NCBI GenBank assembly: GCA_011523825.1
Contig: WTFX01000026.1
Span: forward strand, 392,321 to 456,320
From: Microthrixaceae bacterium
GTDB lineage: Bacteria; Actinomycetota; Acidimicrobiia; Acidimicrobiales; Poriferisodalaceae
Direction of reading: 5' to 3'
DNA length: 64,000 bases
In this document: piece after piece, positions 33,094-42,461 of the stretch
Layout: each line of letters begins with the position of its first letter
Position numbering within the stretch: position 1 is the first letter of the stretch
Made by a program: the position numbers and the translations under genes
Notes under the pieces: model-generated
Database searches by the model: none
The model's input: the letters and a program-made list of their open reading frames with translations, nothing else
Told to the model about the DNA's origin: nothing

Positions 33094-34059
33094 CTACAAG
33101 TACGCCGCCCGTGACCGGCGGCGGCGTGGGCTGAGCGGGTTCGGCACGAACATCGGCACCGCAGCCTGGTAGCGGCTGTAGGCGGGATACCGCTCGCCCG
33201 AGATCTGCTCGGTGAGCCTCGTCGACACCGCGAACAGCAGCAGCAGGATCACCCAGCCCAGCCCGGTCCAGTGCCAGAGCCGGCCTGATGCCGAGATCGC
33301 GAACAGGTAGAACACGATCCACATGGCCTGCTCGCAGGTGCAGTTGGGATGGCGGCAGTAGCGGAACAGTCCCTCGGTGAGGAACGGCCGCTCCACCTCG
33401 GCGCCCTCGGCCGTGAGGCGTGCCTTGTTCTGCTGGAACCGCCACATCTGCCCGTCGGCGACGGTCTCGAGCACCAGCAGCACCAAGAACGCCACGATCG
33501 CGGCGTAGTCCAGCCAGCCCAGCGGCACCTCGGCGTGCAGCCACGCCTGGTGGACCGGCGACGTGAACAGCCAGATGAGCGCCATCTGGCCGAACGACAC
33601 GAAGAGCACGTTGAATGTCTGGAAGCCCACCTCGCCGAGCTGCCAGCCGAAGACTCTCCGCTGACTGATCTGTTCTCGGAGATAGCTCCACCGGTAGTCC
33701 TCGCTGTCGGGCCGCCACCCGCCCCGACGGATCAGGTTGAAGGTGAGCCGTGCTCCCCACGCGCACGCGAGCGCTGTCATCACGGTGATCCGAGCCGAGC
33801 CGAGTCCCACGTCGGCGAGAACAATCCCGCAGTACAGCGCCGGCACGATCGACCACAGCCGGTCCACCCAGGAGGCGTCCCGCGTCAGGATCGACGCCAT
33901 CCAGCTCAGCACTGCCACCGCTGCGCAAACTGCGAGCGCCGTGCCGTACGGCGTGCCGACAAGGGAATGATCGATGGCCGCGTAGACGAATCGGCCGGGC
34001 ACGAAGGCCAATACCCCGACGACGGCGACAGCGAACACCCGCAGGCGAACGCCTTGCAC
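33094..34059 (-). CDS. DUF1295 membrane protein (steroid-reductase-like fold)
   Basis: About 321 residues from GTG 34059, which has a GGAAGAGG ribosome site. There are seven or eight hydrophobic helices, and the family blocks RDASWVDRLWSIVPALY, WGARLTFNLIRRGGW, FQTFNVLFVSFGQM, LFRYCRHPNCTCEQAMW and a YPAYSRYQ end. This fold is related to isoprenylcysteine methyltransferases and steroid 5-alpha reductases. The substrate is unknown. An ATG at 34140 would overlap the previous gene. Confidence 0.85.
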   Translation of the reverse strand: MQGVRLRVFAVAVVGVLAFVPGRFVYAAIDHSLVGTPYGTALAVCAAVAVLSWMASILTRDASWVDRLWSIVPALYCGIVLADVGLGSARITVMTALACAWGARLTFNLIRRGGWRPDSEDYRWSYLREQISQRRVFGWQLGEVGFQTFNVLFVSFGQMALIWLFTSPVHQAWLHAEVPLGWLDYAAIVAFLVLLVLETVADGQMWRFQQNKARLTAEGAEVERPFLTEGLFRYCRHPNCTCEQAMWIVFYLFAISASGRLWHWTGLGWVILLLLFAVSTRLTEQISGERYPAYSRYQAAVPMFVPNPLSPRRRRSRAAYL

Positions 34060-34094
34060 GGAGAGCCTCTTCCGGTCTCCCGCGGCCGGATCGG

Positions 34095-34994
34095 TCAGTT
34101 GCAGAGACCCTGCGCGCTGACGCCGCGATCGATGTAGCACATCACGGTGCCCTCGACGTTGCGCAGCGTGAACGTACCGTCGCTGTTGCGCGTTGCGAAC
34201 ACTCGCAGACGGAAGCCGCGGATCGAATCGTCGGGCTGACCGACAACATCCATCGTGACCTCGCTGAGTTCGCCCACGGTGGGCTCTCCCGAGATCCTCA
34301 CCCGCGACTCGGGATCACTCTCCGATGCCACGGCGCCTGCGACGGTCCGTCCCAGCGCCGCCAGGTTCGCCGCGCTGGGCGTCTGGCCGAGGCGCGCCAC
34401 GATCTCGGTGGTGGCGTCGACGGTCGCGCCCAACGGAGTCACGTAGTCGCCACTGACCCAGCCGACTACACCGGCAGCGTGCACCTCGTGCCAGAGCACC
34501 CCGGACACCTCTTGCCTCGTGCCGGTGGGAACGATTCCTGTGGCCGCTGAGTCGAGCCTGGCCACGATCTGGCCGCCCGGTTCCTCGCGCACGTTGAGTG
34601 TGCTGTCGTAGCCGATGCCCACAACGGCCAGCACCAGGCGCTGCTCGGCCTCCTCGTCGGGTTCGGCTGCCGTGGTGGCCGTCACGACCTGCTGCCCGGC
34701 CGTCGTTGTGGGCGCGGGCGGCAGCGTCTGGACCGTGCTGATGGTCGTGGTGGGAATCGGAGCCGGTGCGGTTGCCACGGGTGCCGACGTGACCGCTGTG
34801 GCCTCAGGCTGGTCATCAACGGCGGCGGCACCGTCGTCGTCGGAGTCGCCGAGGGCGACCACCAGCGCCGCGATCGCCACGATGAGCGCGAGCAGTGCGA
34901 TGCCCAACGGCAGTCGATCTTTGAGCGCGATGAGGCCCTCGGAGGGCGCGCGCTCCATGCTGTGGGGCTCCGGAAAGTCAGTTGGACCGGTCAT
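34095..34994 (-). CDS. Membrane-anchored SH3-like domain protein
   Basis: A 299-residue protein. It has a short cytoplasmic N-terminus, one membrane helix (LPLGIALLALIVAIAALVVA), a Thr/Pro/Ala-rich stalk, then a bacterial SH3-like domain (STLNVREEPGGQIVARLDSA ... GVVGWVSGDYVTPLG) and a C-terminal immunoglobulin-like part (RISGEPTVGELSEVTMDVVG). It is probably cell-wall associated. The ATG at 34994 overlaps the end of the FxsA gene and has an AAGGA site. Confidence 0.8.
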   Translation of the reverse strand: MTGPTDFPEPHSMERAPSEGLIALKDRLPLGIALLALIVAIAALVVALGDSDDDGAAAVDDQPEATAVTSAPVATAPAPIPTTTISTVQTLPPAPTTTAGQQVVTATTAAEPDEEAEQRLVLAVVGIGYDSTLNVREEPGGQIVARLDSAATGIVPTGTRQEVSGVLWHEVHAAGVVGWVSGDYVTPLGATVDATTEIVARLGQTPSAANLAALGRTVAGAVASESDPESRVRISGEPTVGELSEVTMDVVGQPDDSIRGFRLRVFATRNSDGTFTLRNVEGTVMCYIDRGVSAQGLCN

Positions 34995-35544
34995 CGGTGT
35001 CCTTCGTGTAGCTCTCGGCGTCGAGGGGGGAGCCGAAGCGACGAGGACCGCCAGGACTGCCCTGTGCGCTTGACCAGCCAGCGATGTCGACTCGCTTCGC
35101 ATAGCGGCGCACGAGCACCGAGCGTACGACCTTGCGGGTCGGCGGGAAGAGCATGATCAGCCCGGCAGCGTCGGTCAGGAAGCCGGGTGTGAGCATGAAT
35201 GCACCGGCCAGCAGGATCAACAGCCCGTCCACGAGCTCGTTGCCGGGAATCTCGCCCTGCGCCAAGCGGGTGCGGATCTGGTTCAGCACCCCGAGGCCAG
35301 AGCGCCGCACCATCCAGGCCCCGACGATGGACACCACGACCAGCAGCAGGATGGTCTGGCCGGCACCGAGTCCTCCCGCCACCTGCACAATCACGAACAG
35401 CTCCAGCAGCGGCACTGAGATGAGCAACAGGATCAGCGCCGCCAGCACGCCGCCCACCTTACGGCTGGGGGCCGGGTCCGCTCCGTCAGGTTCCGCTGGC
35501 CGGTCCGTCGTGTACGCACGGCACCGGAGCTGCGAGCGAGCCAT
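34978..35544 (-). CDS. fxsA: FxsA family membrane protein
   Basis: A 188-residue protein with the FxsA pattern: a first helix (AALILLLISVPLLELFVIVQ), then ILLLVVVSIVGAWMVRRSGLG and LLILLAGAFMLTPGFLTDAAG, ending in a hydrophilic tail. In E. coli the namesake was found as a suppressor of F exclusion of phage T7; the cellular role is unclear. It overlaps the SH3 gene by 17 bases, so the two form an operon. Confidence 0.85.
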   Translation of the reverse strand: MARSQLRCRAYTTDRPAEPDGADPAPSRKVGGVLAALILLLISVPLLELFVIVQVAGGLGAGQTILLLVVVSIVGAWMVRRSGLGVLNQIRTRLAQGEIPGNELVDGLLILLAGAFMLTPGFLTDAAGLIMLFPPTRKVVRSVLVRRYAKRVDIAGWSSAQGSPGGPRRFGSPLDAESYTKDTDDRSN

Positions 35545-35650
35545 TGGCTGCCGGGCCGTCGGCGCGTCGAGAGGTTGAGCTGCGAATGAGCCCTACCTTG
35601 CTGGCGTGGCTGTTCCGAACTGGCGTGGCCATTCCGAAGGAGAACGAGCG

Positions 35651-36709
35651 GTGACAAGCCCGAACCCCGAACAGCGGATCCGCAATGCCTGGATCGGTCG
35701 GATCAGCGGTTGCATGCTCGGCAAGCCCGTCGAGCTGCTGTCGATGCGCCAAGGCCCCGCAGTACTGCACGACTACCTCGCCCAAGCTGGCGCCCTGCCG
35801 CTGCGCGACTACGTGCCGCTGCTGCCGCAAGCTCCGTCAGCCGTCGAGCGCAACGCCGACGCCTGCAAGGACCACCTGGTCGCGGCCGTGCCCGACGACG
35901 ACATCAACTACACGGTGCTGTCGCTCATGCTGATCGAGGAGCACGGCACCGGCTTCACCACCGAGGACGTCGCTCGGGCCTGGTTCCGCTGGCTGCCCGG
36001 CGGCATGACGTTCACTGCCGAACGCGCCGCCTACGCCGTGCTGATGGCCAAGGCCTCGACTCCCTTTGCCTTCGGCCAGCCCGCAGGCTTCGACCTTGAC
36101 GAGTGCAGCGACAACGAGTTCAACGACTGGATCGGGGCACAGATCCGCGCCGACATGTACGGCTGGGTGACGCCAGGCGACCCCGCGTTCGCTGCCGAGC
36201 TCGCGGCCCGCGACGCCCGCCTTTCCCACCGGGGCGAAGGCGTCTTCGGCGCCCAGGCAGTCGCGGCGATCGGCGCAGCCATCCCGTCGAGCCCATCACT
36301 GCTCGCCGCCATCGAAACGGCCATGGACTTGCTGCCAGCCGACTCAGCATGCGTGGAGGCCATGGCGCTCGGCATCCGCTGCGCAACCGCGAACGACGGC
36401 CCAGCCCCGATACACAACGCCTACGACGGCATGTCGCCCGTGCACACGGTGAACAACTTGGCATTGGTCACATGGGGCCTCCTTTCCGGCGAGCACGACT
36501 TCTCTGCCGCCATAGGCGACACTGTCGCCGCGGGGTGTGACACCGACTGCAATGGCGCAACCGTGGGCGCCTTGTGGGGCCTGTCCGGCCGCCAGGTCCC
36601 AACGCACTGGCCCGACGCATGGAACGGCCGGGTGCAGGTTTCCCTCGCCGGCGTCGGCGAACTCGCCCTCGACGACCTCGTCACCCGAACACTCGCGGTC
36701 TGCCCGTGA
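35651..36709 (+). CDS. ADP-ribosylglycohydrolase family protein
   Basis: About 352 residues from GTG 35651 (AAGGAG site). Family landmarks are RIRNAWIGRISGCMLGKPVE, VPDDDINYTVLSLMLIEEHG (metal-binding acidic residues) and the C-terminal TVAAGCDTDCNGATVGALWG. These enzymes remove ADP-ribose from proteins, DNA or small molecules using two Mg ions. Asn in DDDIN replaces the usual Thr. No ADP-ribosyltransferase partner is nearby. Confidence 0.9.
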   Translation: MTSPNPEQRIRNAWIGRISGCMLGKPVELLSMRQGPAVLHDYLAQAGALPLRDYVPLLPQAPSAVERNADACKDHLVAAVPDDDINYTVLSLMLIEEHGTGFTTEDVARAWFRWLPGGMTFTAERAAYAVLMAKASTPFAFGQPAGFDLDECSDNEFNDWIGAQIRADMYGWVTPGDPAFAAELAARDARLSHRGEGVFGAQAVAAIGAAIPSSPSLLAAIETAMDLLPADSACVEAMALGIRCATANDGPAPIHNAYDGMSPVHTVNNLALVTWGLLSGEHDFSAAIGDTVAAGCDTDCNGATVGALWGLSGRQVPTHWPDAWNGRVQVSLAGVGELALDDLVTRTLAVCP

Positions 36710-36793
36710 ACGCTCGGCGACTGAGTCCTCCTGCGGCGCACGAAGAGGATCAGGACGCGATCGGGAACCAGAACCGCGAGCGCAGGATGAGCT

Positions 36794-37477
36794 TCAGGCG
36801 TCGGGCCTCGAGCGAGCGTCGCGCAGCGGCGCAGCCGTGCGCGCAGCAACCTCCTCGAAGGTGACGCCGGCAGCCGTCTCGATCAGCGCGAAGCCCTCCG
36901 CTGTCACATCGACAACGGCCAGATCGGTGTAGATCCGGCTCACGACGCCTTCCCCGGTCAGCGGGTACGAGCACTTCTCGACCAGCTTGGGCGTTCCGTC
37001 ACGCGTGCAGTGGGTTGTCATGACCCGCACGGCCCGCACCCCCGAGACGAGGTCCATCGCCCCGCCGACAGCGGGGATGGCGTCGGCCCGCCCGGTCGAC
37101 CAGTTCGCGAGATCGCCGTTGGCAGCGACCTCCATGGCGCCGAGCACACACAGGTCCAGATGCCCTCCCCGGACCATGGCGAAGCTGTCGGCGTGATGGA
37201 AGTAGGAGGCACCGGGGTTCGCCGTCACCGGCTTCTTGCCAGCGTTGATCAGCTCGGGATCGACGGCGTCAGGTGCTGGCGCCGGGCCCATTCCCAGCAG
37301 ACCGTTCTCAGTGTGCAGCACGATCTCGCGTCCTTCGGGCACGAACTGCGCGATCAGCTCCGGCATGCCGATGCCGAGGTTCACATACGACCCGTCAGCG
37401 ATGTCCTGCGCCGCACGCGCAGCAATCTGCTCCCGAGTCAGTCGATCCCGCAGGAGAGCTGGCGGTTGCGTGCTCAT
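36794..37477 (-). CDS. 3-oxoacid CoA-transferase, subunit B
   Basis: A 227-residue beta subunit. It has VNLGIGMPELIAQFV, then HTENGLLGMGP carrying the catalytic Glu that forms the CoA thioester, GHLDLCVLGAMEVAANGDLA and the SIYTDLAV-like RIYTDLAVVDV. The pair moves CoA from succinyl-CoA to a 3-oxoacid such as acetoacetate or 3-oxoadipate. The start overlaps the A-subunit stop by four bases. The C-terminal end is short and Arg/Asp-rich. Confidence 0.9.
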   Translation of the reverse strand: MSTQPPALLRDRLTREQIAARAAQDIADGSYVNLGIGMPELIAQFVPEGREIVLHTENGLLGMGPAPAPDAVDPELINAGKKPVTANPGASYFHHADSFAMVRGGHLDLCVLGAMEVAANGDLANWSTGRADAIPAVGGAMDLVSGVRAVRVMTTHCTRDGTPKLVEKCSYPLTGEGVVSRIYTDLAVVDVTAEGFALIETAAGVTFEEVAARTAAPLRDARSRPDA

Positions 37478-38184
37478 GGGTAGTGCGCTCCTTGGGCGAC
37501 CAGATCGAATTCTTGTGCCGGATCGGCGACGTGCACGACACGGTTGACGAAGATCCCCGGCGTCACGACCGTCTCGGGGTCGAGCGAACCCGGAGCATCC
37601 ACCGATGAGGCCTGCACCACCGTGGTCGAGGCAGCCATGGCCATGATCGGCCCGAAGTTGCGAGCCGTCTTGTTGAACCGGAGATTCCCGTGCCAGTCGG
37701 CTGCGTGGGCCTTGACGAGTGCCCAGTCAGCGGTGAGGGCGTGCTCGAGCAAGTGCGGCCGACCGCCGAACTCACGCTGTTCCTTGCCGTCGGCCAGCTC
37801 GGTGCCGGCCGCAGTGGGGGTGTAGAAGGCCGGAATGCCGGCGCCGCCAGCCCTGATGCGCTCCGCGAGAGTGCCCTGTGGGACCAGTTCCAGCTCGATG
37901 CGACCGGCTCGATAGACGTCCGCGAAGACGGTCGAATTCGAGCTGCGCGGGTACGAGCCGACGATCTTGGCGACACGGCCGCAGCGGATGAGCGCCGCCA
38001 GCCCGACTTGCCCGTTGCCGGCATTGTTGCTGATGACCGTCAGCTCCGAGGCGCCATGATCGATGAGCGCGTGGACGAGCTCGATCGGGCTGCCCGCCTC
38101 GCCGAAACCGCCGATCATGACCGTCGCGCCGTCGGCGATGTCCGCAACGGCCTCCGCTGCGCTCGCAACCCGCTTGTCGATCAT
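37474..38184 (-). CDS. 3-oxoacid CoA-transferase, subunit A
   Basis: A 236-residue alpha subunit with VMIGGFGEAGSPIELVHALI, LTVISNNAGNGQVGLAALI, SYPRSSNSTVFADVYRAG and LVKAHAADWHGNLRFNKTAR, matching the ScoA/PcaI group. The catalytic Glu is in the B subunit encoded next. Whether the acid is acetoacetate or 3-oxoadipate cannot be told from these motifs. Confidence 0.9.
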   Translation of the reverse strand: MIDKRVASAAEAVADIADGATVMIGGFGEAGSPIELVHALIDHGASELTVISNNAGNGQVGLAALIRCGRVAKIVGSYPRSSNSTVFADVYRAGRIELELVPQGTLAERIRAGGAGIPAFYTPTAAGTELADGKEQREFGGRPHLLEHALTADWALVKAHAADWHGNLRFNKTARNFGPIMAMAASTTVVQASSVDAPGSLDPETVVTPGIFVNRVVHVADPAQEFDLVAQGAHYP

Positions 38185-38202
38185 CGTGCCTGCCGGAGTG
38201 CG

Positions 38203-38508
38203 CTAGAGGTCGAGACCGACGGCAGCGACCGGCGTCGTCATCTGCATCTGCGGGGGAGACCCCATCAGAGGGCCGAACGCCGCCATCGCTTCCTGCATGG
38301 CCGGTGTCTGTCCGTGGTGCTGCATCGATTCGGCGTCCCTCATCAATGCGAAGAACCAGAACGTGTTGCCCTCGCCCCGGTGGTACGAGTAGATCTCCAC
38401 GCCCGGCTCGTCGCGGGCGGCTTCGACCATCGCCGACAGCACCGCCTCCATCTCGTCGGCCTTGCCGTCCTGGCAGCTGAAGCTGCCGATCACCGTTGCC
38501 TTGCCCAT
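38203..38508 (-). CDS. Antibiotic biosynthesis monooxygenase (ABM) domain protein
   Basis: A 101-residue single ABM ferredoxin-like domain: GKATVIGSFSCQDGKADEME, ARDEPGVEIYSYHRGEGNTF, ALMRDAESMQHHGQTPAM. Members act as cofactor-free oxygenases or as small binding proteins. ATG 38508 has a GAGGAG ribosome site. It lies between the CoA-transferase genes and the cupin/amidase pair on the same strand. Confidence 0.85.
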   Translation of the reverse strand: MGKATVIGSFSCQDGKADEMEAVLSAMVEAARDEPGVEIYSYHRGEGNTFWFFALMRDAESMQHHGQTPAMQEAMAAFGPLMGSPPQMQMTTPVAAVGLDL

Positions 38509-38569
38509 GACGGTTGCTCCTCGTCGGTCCAGGGTGTCCTCCGTTGAGTCTGCCTGAGCCCCGTCCCCC

Positions 38570-38947
38570 TCAGGCGCGCCAATCAGCGGGGTCGGCATCG
38601 TCAGGCAGCACGCCGAACAGCATCGAGGCTCCCGCGGGCCGGAAGCGCGACTTGTGCCCTTGCCCGGTGAGATCGTCGGCGAGCAGTACCTCGCCCGGGC
38701 CGATTCGCCGCGTGCTCCCGTCTCCGGCTTCCACCTCTACCTCGGCGTCCAGCGGGATCACGAGCTGCCGTCGCGGGGCGTTGTGGAAGTCGAGATCCAA
38801 GGCCGGTTGTTCGGTGCGGAAGATGACCCCGGCCACCGGCAACGCCGCAGTCTCCGCTCCCCGCTCGCCGTGCCGTGCCGCGACCTCCAGGTCCTCGAAC
38901 ACTGTCTGTCCATCAGCTGCTGTGCGCATCCAGGTGATCTTCATCAT
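38570..38947 (-). CDS. Cupin-domain protein
   Basis: A 125-residue protein resembling single-cupin proteins: MMKITWMRTAADGQTVFEDL, RTEQPALDLDFHNAPRRQLV, GDGSTRRIGPGEVLLADDL, ending GASMLFGVLPDDADPADWRA. Only one clear His (FHN) of the usual metal set is present. The ATGATG start overlaps the amidase stop by 4 bases, so translation is coupled to it. Confidence 0.75.
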   Translation of the reverse strand: MMKITWMRTAADGQTVFEDLEVAARHGERGAETAALPVAGVIFRTEQPALDLDFHNAPRRQLVIPLDAEVEVEAGDGSTRRIGPGEVLLADDLTGQGHKSRFRPAGASMLFGVLPDDADPADWRA

Positions 38948-40377
38948 TCGCCGCCGGCCCACAGCGGGGGGTTCGGCATCGGCCCCCGGGCAGCTTCGTA
39001 GGCGGCCGCCAACGACAGCGACAGCGTCTCGTCGCCGCCCCGGCACATGAACTGGATCGACGTGGGCAGGCCGCCCCCTGCGCCTACCGGTCCCGGCGGT
39101 GACACCCCAGTCGGCACTGTCGTCGAGCACAGGGCCAGGAAGTTTGCGGCTCGGGTGAACAGCGCCGGCGTGTTGGTCTCGTCGGCCTCGTCGACGGGCA
39201 GCGGCAGCATCGGCGTGGTCGGCGTCACCATGGCATCGAAGCCCTCGAACGCCGCGGCGAACTCGGCTAGGTCGATGCGCCGCTGCACCATCGCTGCGAT
39301 GTACTCGCTGGCCGAGATACTCGCCCCGGGCAGCACCCGGGCCCGCACCCGCTCGTCCACTTTCGAAGCCGGGTCCTCCATCATCGAGCCGTAGTAGTAG
39401 TACGACTCGGCGGTCACGATCACGAAGCGGGTGTTCTTCATCTCCTCGAACGAGGTCGGGGGGTCGAACGGCACCACCTCGGCCCCCAAGCCGGCCAGCA
39501 CCTCGAGCGCAGCGTCGTACGCAACAAGCTGCGGCGCCTCTACGCCAGCGCGCTCGGCATCGCTCAGGCATCCGATCCGCCGCTCGGCCAAACCGCCTTC
39601 GAACGCCGCCCGCAGTGCCCCGTAGCGGCCGGTTCCCGCCAGCCAGTCTCGCTCGACCTCGCCCGCCTGCGTCCCCAACATGGCATCGAACATCAGCGCC
39701 GCATCCAGCACCGTGCGAACCAGCGGGCCAGGCGTGTCCAAGGTGTGCGAAAGCGGCACGATCCCGTCGATCGGCAGCAGTCCCTCGGTGGTCTTCAGCC
39801 CGACGATCCCGCACAGCGCAGCGGGCAGCCGCACCGACCCGCCCGTGTCGGTGCCCACCGCGCACGGCACCATGCCGGCCGCCACCGCCGCACCCGAACC
39901 CGACGACGAGCCGCCCGGCGTGCGCAGCACGTCGGCATCCCACGGGTTCCAGGGCGTGCCCATGTGCTGGTTGGTGCCCCAGCCGCCCATCGCGAACTCG
40001 ACGGTCTTGGTCTTGCCCACCAAGACCCCGCCCGCATCCAGAAGCCGTTGCGCGACCACCGCCGTGGCCGGCGAGACCCGGTCCACCCACTCGGCCGACC
40101 CCGCCGTGGTGACCCGGCCCTCCACGTCCACGATGTCCTTCAGCGCGAACGGCACACCCCAGAACGGCCCCAACGGCGCACCCGAATCCCGGGTCGCCGT
40201 CACGGCCATCTCCGCAGCCTTCGCCGAAGCCAGCGCCTCATCTGCGTACACGGCCTGCCAAGCGCCGACCCGCCCGTCCAGCGCCGCAATCGCCGCCAGA
40301 CATTCCTCAGTCGCCTCGACCGGCGACCGCGACCCGTCCCGGTAGCCCGCCGCCAGATCAGCAATTGTCGCCGTCAC
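38944..40377 (-). CDS. Amidase (amidase-signature family)
   Basis: A 477-residue enzyme with the full triad context: Lys in VPFALKDIVDVEG, the cis-Ser in TPGGSSSGSGAAVAAG and the nucleophile in GTDTGGSVRLPAALCG. It hydrolyses C-N amide bonds; the substrate could be an arylamide, urea or nitrile-derived amide. It heads an operon with the cupin gene. Confidence 0.92.
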   Translation of the reverse strand: MTATIADLAAGYRDGSRSPVEATEECLAAIAALDGRVGAWQAVYADEALASAKAAEMAVTATRDSGAPLGPFWGVPFALKDIVDVEGRVTTAGSAEWVDRVSPATAVVAQRLLDAGGVLVGKTKTVEFAMGGWGTNQHMGTPWNPWDADVLRTPGGSSSGSGAAVAAGMVPCAVGTDTGGSVRLPAALCGIVGLKTTEGLLPIDGIVPLSHTLDTPGPLVRTVLDAALMFDAMLGTQAGEVERDWLAGTGRYGALRAAFEGGLAERRIGCLSDAERAGVEAPQLVAYDAALEVLAGLGAEVVPFDPPTSFEEMKNTRFVIVTAESYYYYGSMMEDPASKVDERVRARVLPGASISASEYIAAMVQRRIDLAEFAAAFEGFDAMVTPTTPMLPLPVDEADETNTPALFTRAANFLALCSTTVPTGVSPPGPVGAGGGLPTSIQFMCRGGDETLSLSLAAAYEAARGPMPNPPLWAGGE

Positions 40378-40521
40378 CCAGCCCCCAAGATCCCGTCAGC
40401 CAAGCCCGTCGCCTTCCGCGACAGACGCCGTGCAGTCTCGCGCCCAGCCGCACGCAATGCCGGTCCGCCGCGACGACCTCCGCGCCAGCTCAGACGAGCC
40501 GCGCACGCCCGGCCGGAAGCG

Positions 40522-42381
40522 CTACTCCCAGGCCACCCCGAACGGCCACGGCACCGTCCGCGTCAGCCAGCAGGCCAGCGACCCGTCGTCGCGCAGGCCG
40601 CAAGCGTGTCCCGGGCCGGCGGCGATGTCCACGAACGAACCCGGCGGACGGGGCGTTTCCTTGGAGGGCAGCCCACCCCAGCATTCGATGCTGCCGTCGG
40701 CCAGCACACCGCACGAGTAGTCCACCGCAGCCGCGATGGCGACAAACGTGCCGCCGGGCGGAGCGGCTTGACCATCGCCGTTGTTGCCCCAGCACGACAC
40801 AGCGCCATCGGTCTCCAGCCCGCAGGCGTGCGCCCAGCCGGCAGCCAGCGCCGAGTATGGCCCGGCACGCTCCTGGTTCTGCTGGTACTGGCCGTTCCCC
40901 CAGCACAGCGCAGTGCTGGCCGGCAACGCTTGGCCCTCCGCAATCAGAGCGCAGTTGAAACGCCCGCCGGCGACGAGCTGGGTGTATTGCAGGCTGAGCC
41001 CGTCAGCCTGGCCGTCAGAGTCGAGGCCCCAGCACTCGCCCCGCCCGTCGGTCCGCAAGGCGCAGACGTGAACCAGCCCGGCCGACACCGACGAGAACTC
41101 GCCGTCGGGCACCGCCAGCTGCCCATAGCTGTTGTTGCCCCAGCACTGAAGGCCGCCGTCAGTCAGCACGCCGCACGAGTGCAAGCCCGCGACGGTCACG
41201 TGCGAGAACGATCCCCCGGGCGGGTTCGCCTGGCCGAACAGTCCCAAGCCCCAGCACTCGACCCCACCGTCGGTCCGCACGGCACACGAGTACCGGTAGC
41301 CCGCGGCGACAGCGGTGAACGAACCATCCGGCGCTTCGGCCAGCGAGTTGGCATCGAACCCCCAGCACGCGGCCGTCGCGTCGGGACGCAGGCCGCATGA
41401 CTGCAGGTAGCCCGTCGTCACCGACGCGAATTCGCCCTGGGGTGCAACCGATGCCCCAGCGCCGTTCGCTCCCCAGCACACGGCTTGATTGTCGGTGCTG
41501 ACGGCGCAGGAGAAGGTGTTGCCCGAGTCCACAGCCAGGAAGGCCCCTGTGGGCGGTTCGGTCCTGCCGCCCGACTCGATGCCCCAGCAGACCAGGACTG
41601 ACTCGGAGTCGATAGCGCAGGCGTGATCGGCGCCGGCAGCAATCGCGACAAAGCTCCCCTCGGGCGGATCGGCCTGCCCGCTGTCATTGCGGCCCCAGCA
41701 CGAGACCGCATCATCGTCGCCGATGCCGCAGGTGAAGCCGTTGCCGGCAGAAACGGCGACGAACGTGCCGGCCGGAGATCTCGATTCCCCGAAGTCGTTG
41801 CTGCCCCAGCACGACACAGCGCCGTCCGCGTCCAAGGCGCATGCATGGGCCGTTCCAGCGTTGAGGGAAGCGAAGACCCCCTCCGGCGGCTGGGTCACGC
41901 GGCTGCCCGCGCCCCAGCACACCAAATCGCCTTCGGTGCCCAGCGCACAGGAGAACTCGTCGCCCACCGACACCGACGAGAACAGCCCGGCCGGCGGATC
42001 GCTCTTGCCTGCGTTGTTGTCGCCCCAGCACGTCAGCGTGCCGTCGTCGACCACCCCGCAGGTGTGGGCGGCGCCGCTGTCGAGTGCGAGGAACCTGGTG
42101 GGCTCGGGAGGCGGCTCTGTCGTCGTCGTGGTCGTGGATGTCGTCGTTGTGCTGGTTGTGGTGGTCGTGGTGACAGGGGGCTCGGCCACCTCATCGCTGG
42201 CTGGTTCGGTCGTGGTCGTGGCGGGTGCCGGGGCTGCCGTCGACGGCGCGGGGGCGTCAGCCGCGTCGCTGACGCCGCCGGACGAGCACGCCGACGCCAG
42301 CAATACGACGGCGCCGACGGCAATGAGCACGCCCGTCCACCGGGTCCCGCGTGCTGAAGGCTCTCCGAATTCGCCGGGCAT
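40522..42381 (-). CDS. RCC1-repeat lipoprotein
   Basis: A 619-residue lipoprotein (lipobox VVLLASAC, Cys32) with a long Thr-rich stalk. It is followed by about twelve repeats of 38-42 residues built on the phrase CALxxDGxVSCWGxNxxGQxxPP, which form an RCC1-type beta propeller or BLIP-II-like repeat. Each repeat has a conserved Cys pair, so blades may be disulfide-linked outside the cell. The ligand is unknown. The DNA repeats are degenerate and not a CRISPR array. Confidence 0.9.
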   Translation of the reverse strand: MPGEFGEPSARGTRWTGVLIAVGAVVLLASACSSGGVSDAADAPAPSTAAPAPATTTTEPASDEVAEPPVTTTTTTSTTTTSTTTTTTEPPPEPTRFLALDSGAAHTCGVVDDGTLTCWGDNNAGKSDPPAGLFSSVSVGDEFSCALGTEGDLVCWGAGSRVTQPPEGVFASLNAGTAHACALDADGAVSCWGSNDFGESRSPAGTFVAVSAGNGFTCGIGDDDAVSCWGRNDSGQADPPEGSFVAIAAGADHACAIDSESVLVCWGIESGGRTEPPTGAFLAVDSGNTFSCAVSTDNQAVCWGANGAGASVAPQGEFASVTTGYLQSCGLRPDATAACWGFDANSLAEAPDGSFTAVAAGYRYSCAVRTDGGVECWGLGLFGQANPPGGSFSHVTVAGLHSCGVLTDGGLQCWGNNSYGQLAVPDGEFSSVSAGLVHVCALRTDGRGECWGLDSDGQADGLSLQYTQLVAGGRFNCALIAEGQALPASTALCWGNGQYQQNQERAGPYSALAAGWAHACGLETDGAVSCWGNNGDGQAAPPGGTFVAIAAAVDYSCGVLADGSIECWGGLPSKETPRPPGSFVDIAAGPGHACGLRDDGSLACWLTRTVPWPFGVAWE

Positions 42382-42461
42382 GCGGCTGATCGTACGAGGG
42401 ATCGAACGAGCGCTGCCGCGCCGTCTCGCGCCGTCTCAAGCGACGCGCCGTCTCGCGCCCG

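Noticed and set aside
40600..42100. Regularly spaced repeats of about 120 bp that could suggest a CRISPR or satellite array.
   Set aside because: The repeats are degenerate at DNA level, have a codon period and encode the RCC1 units of one lipoprotein.
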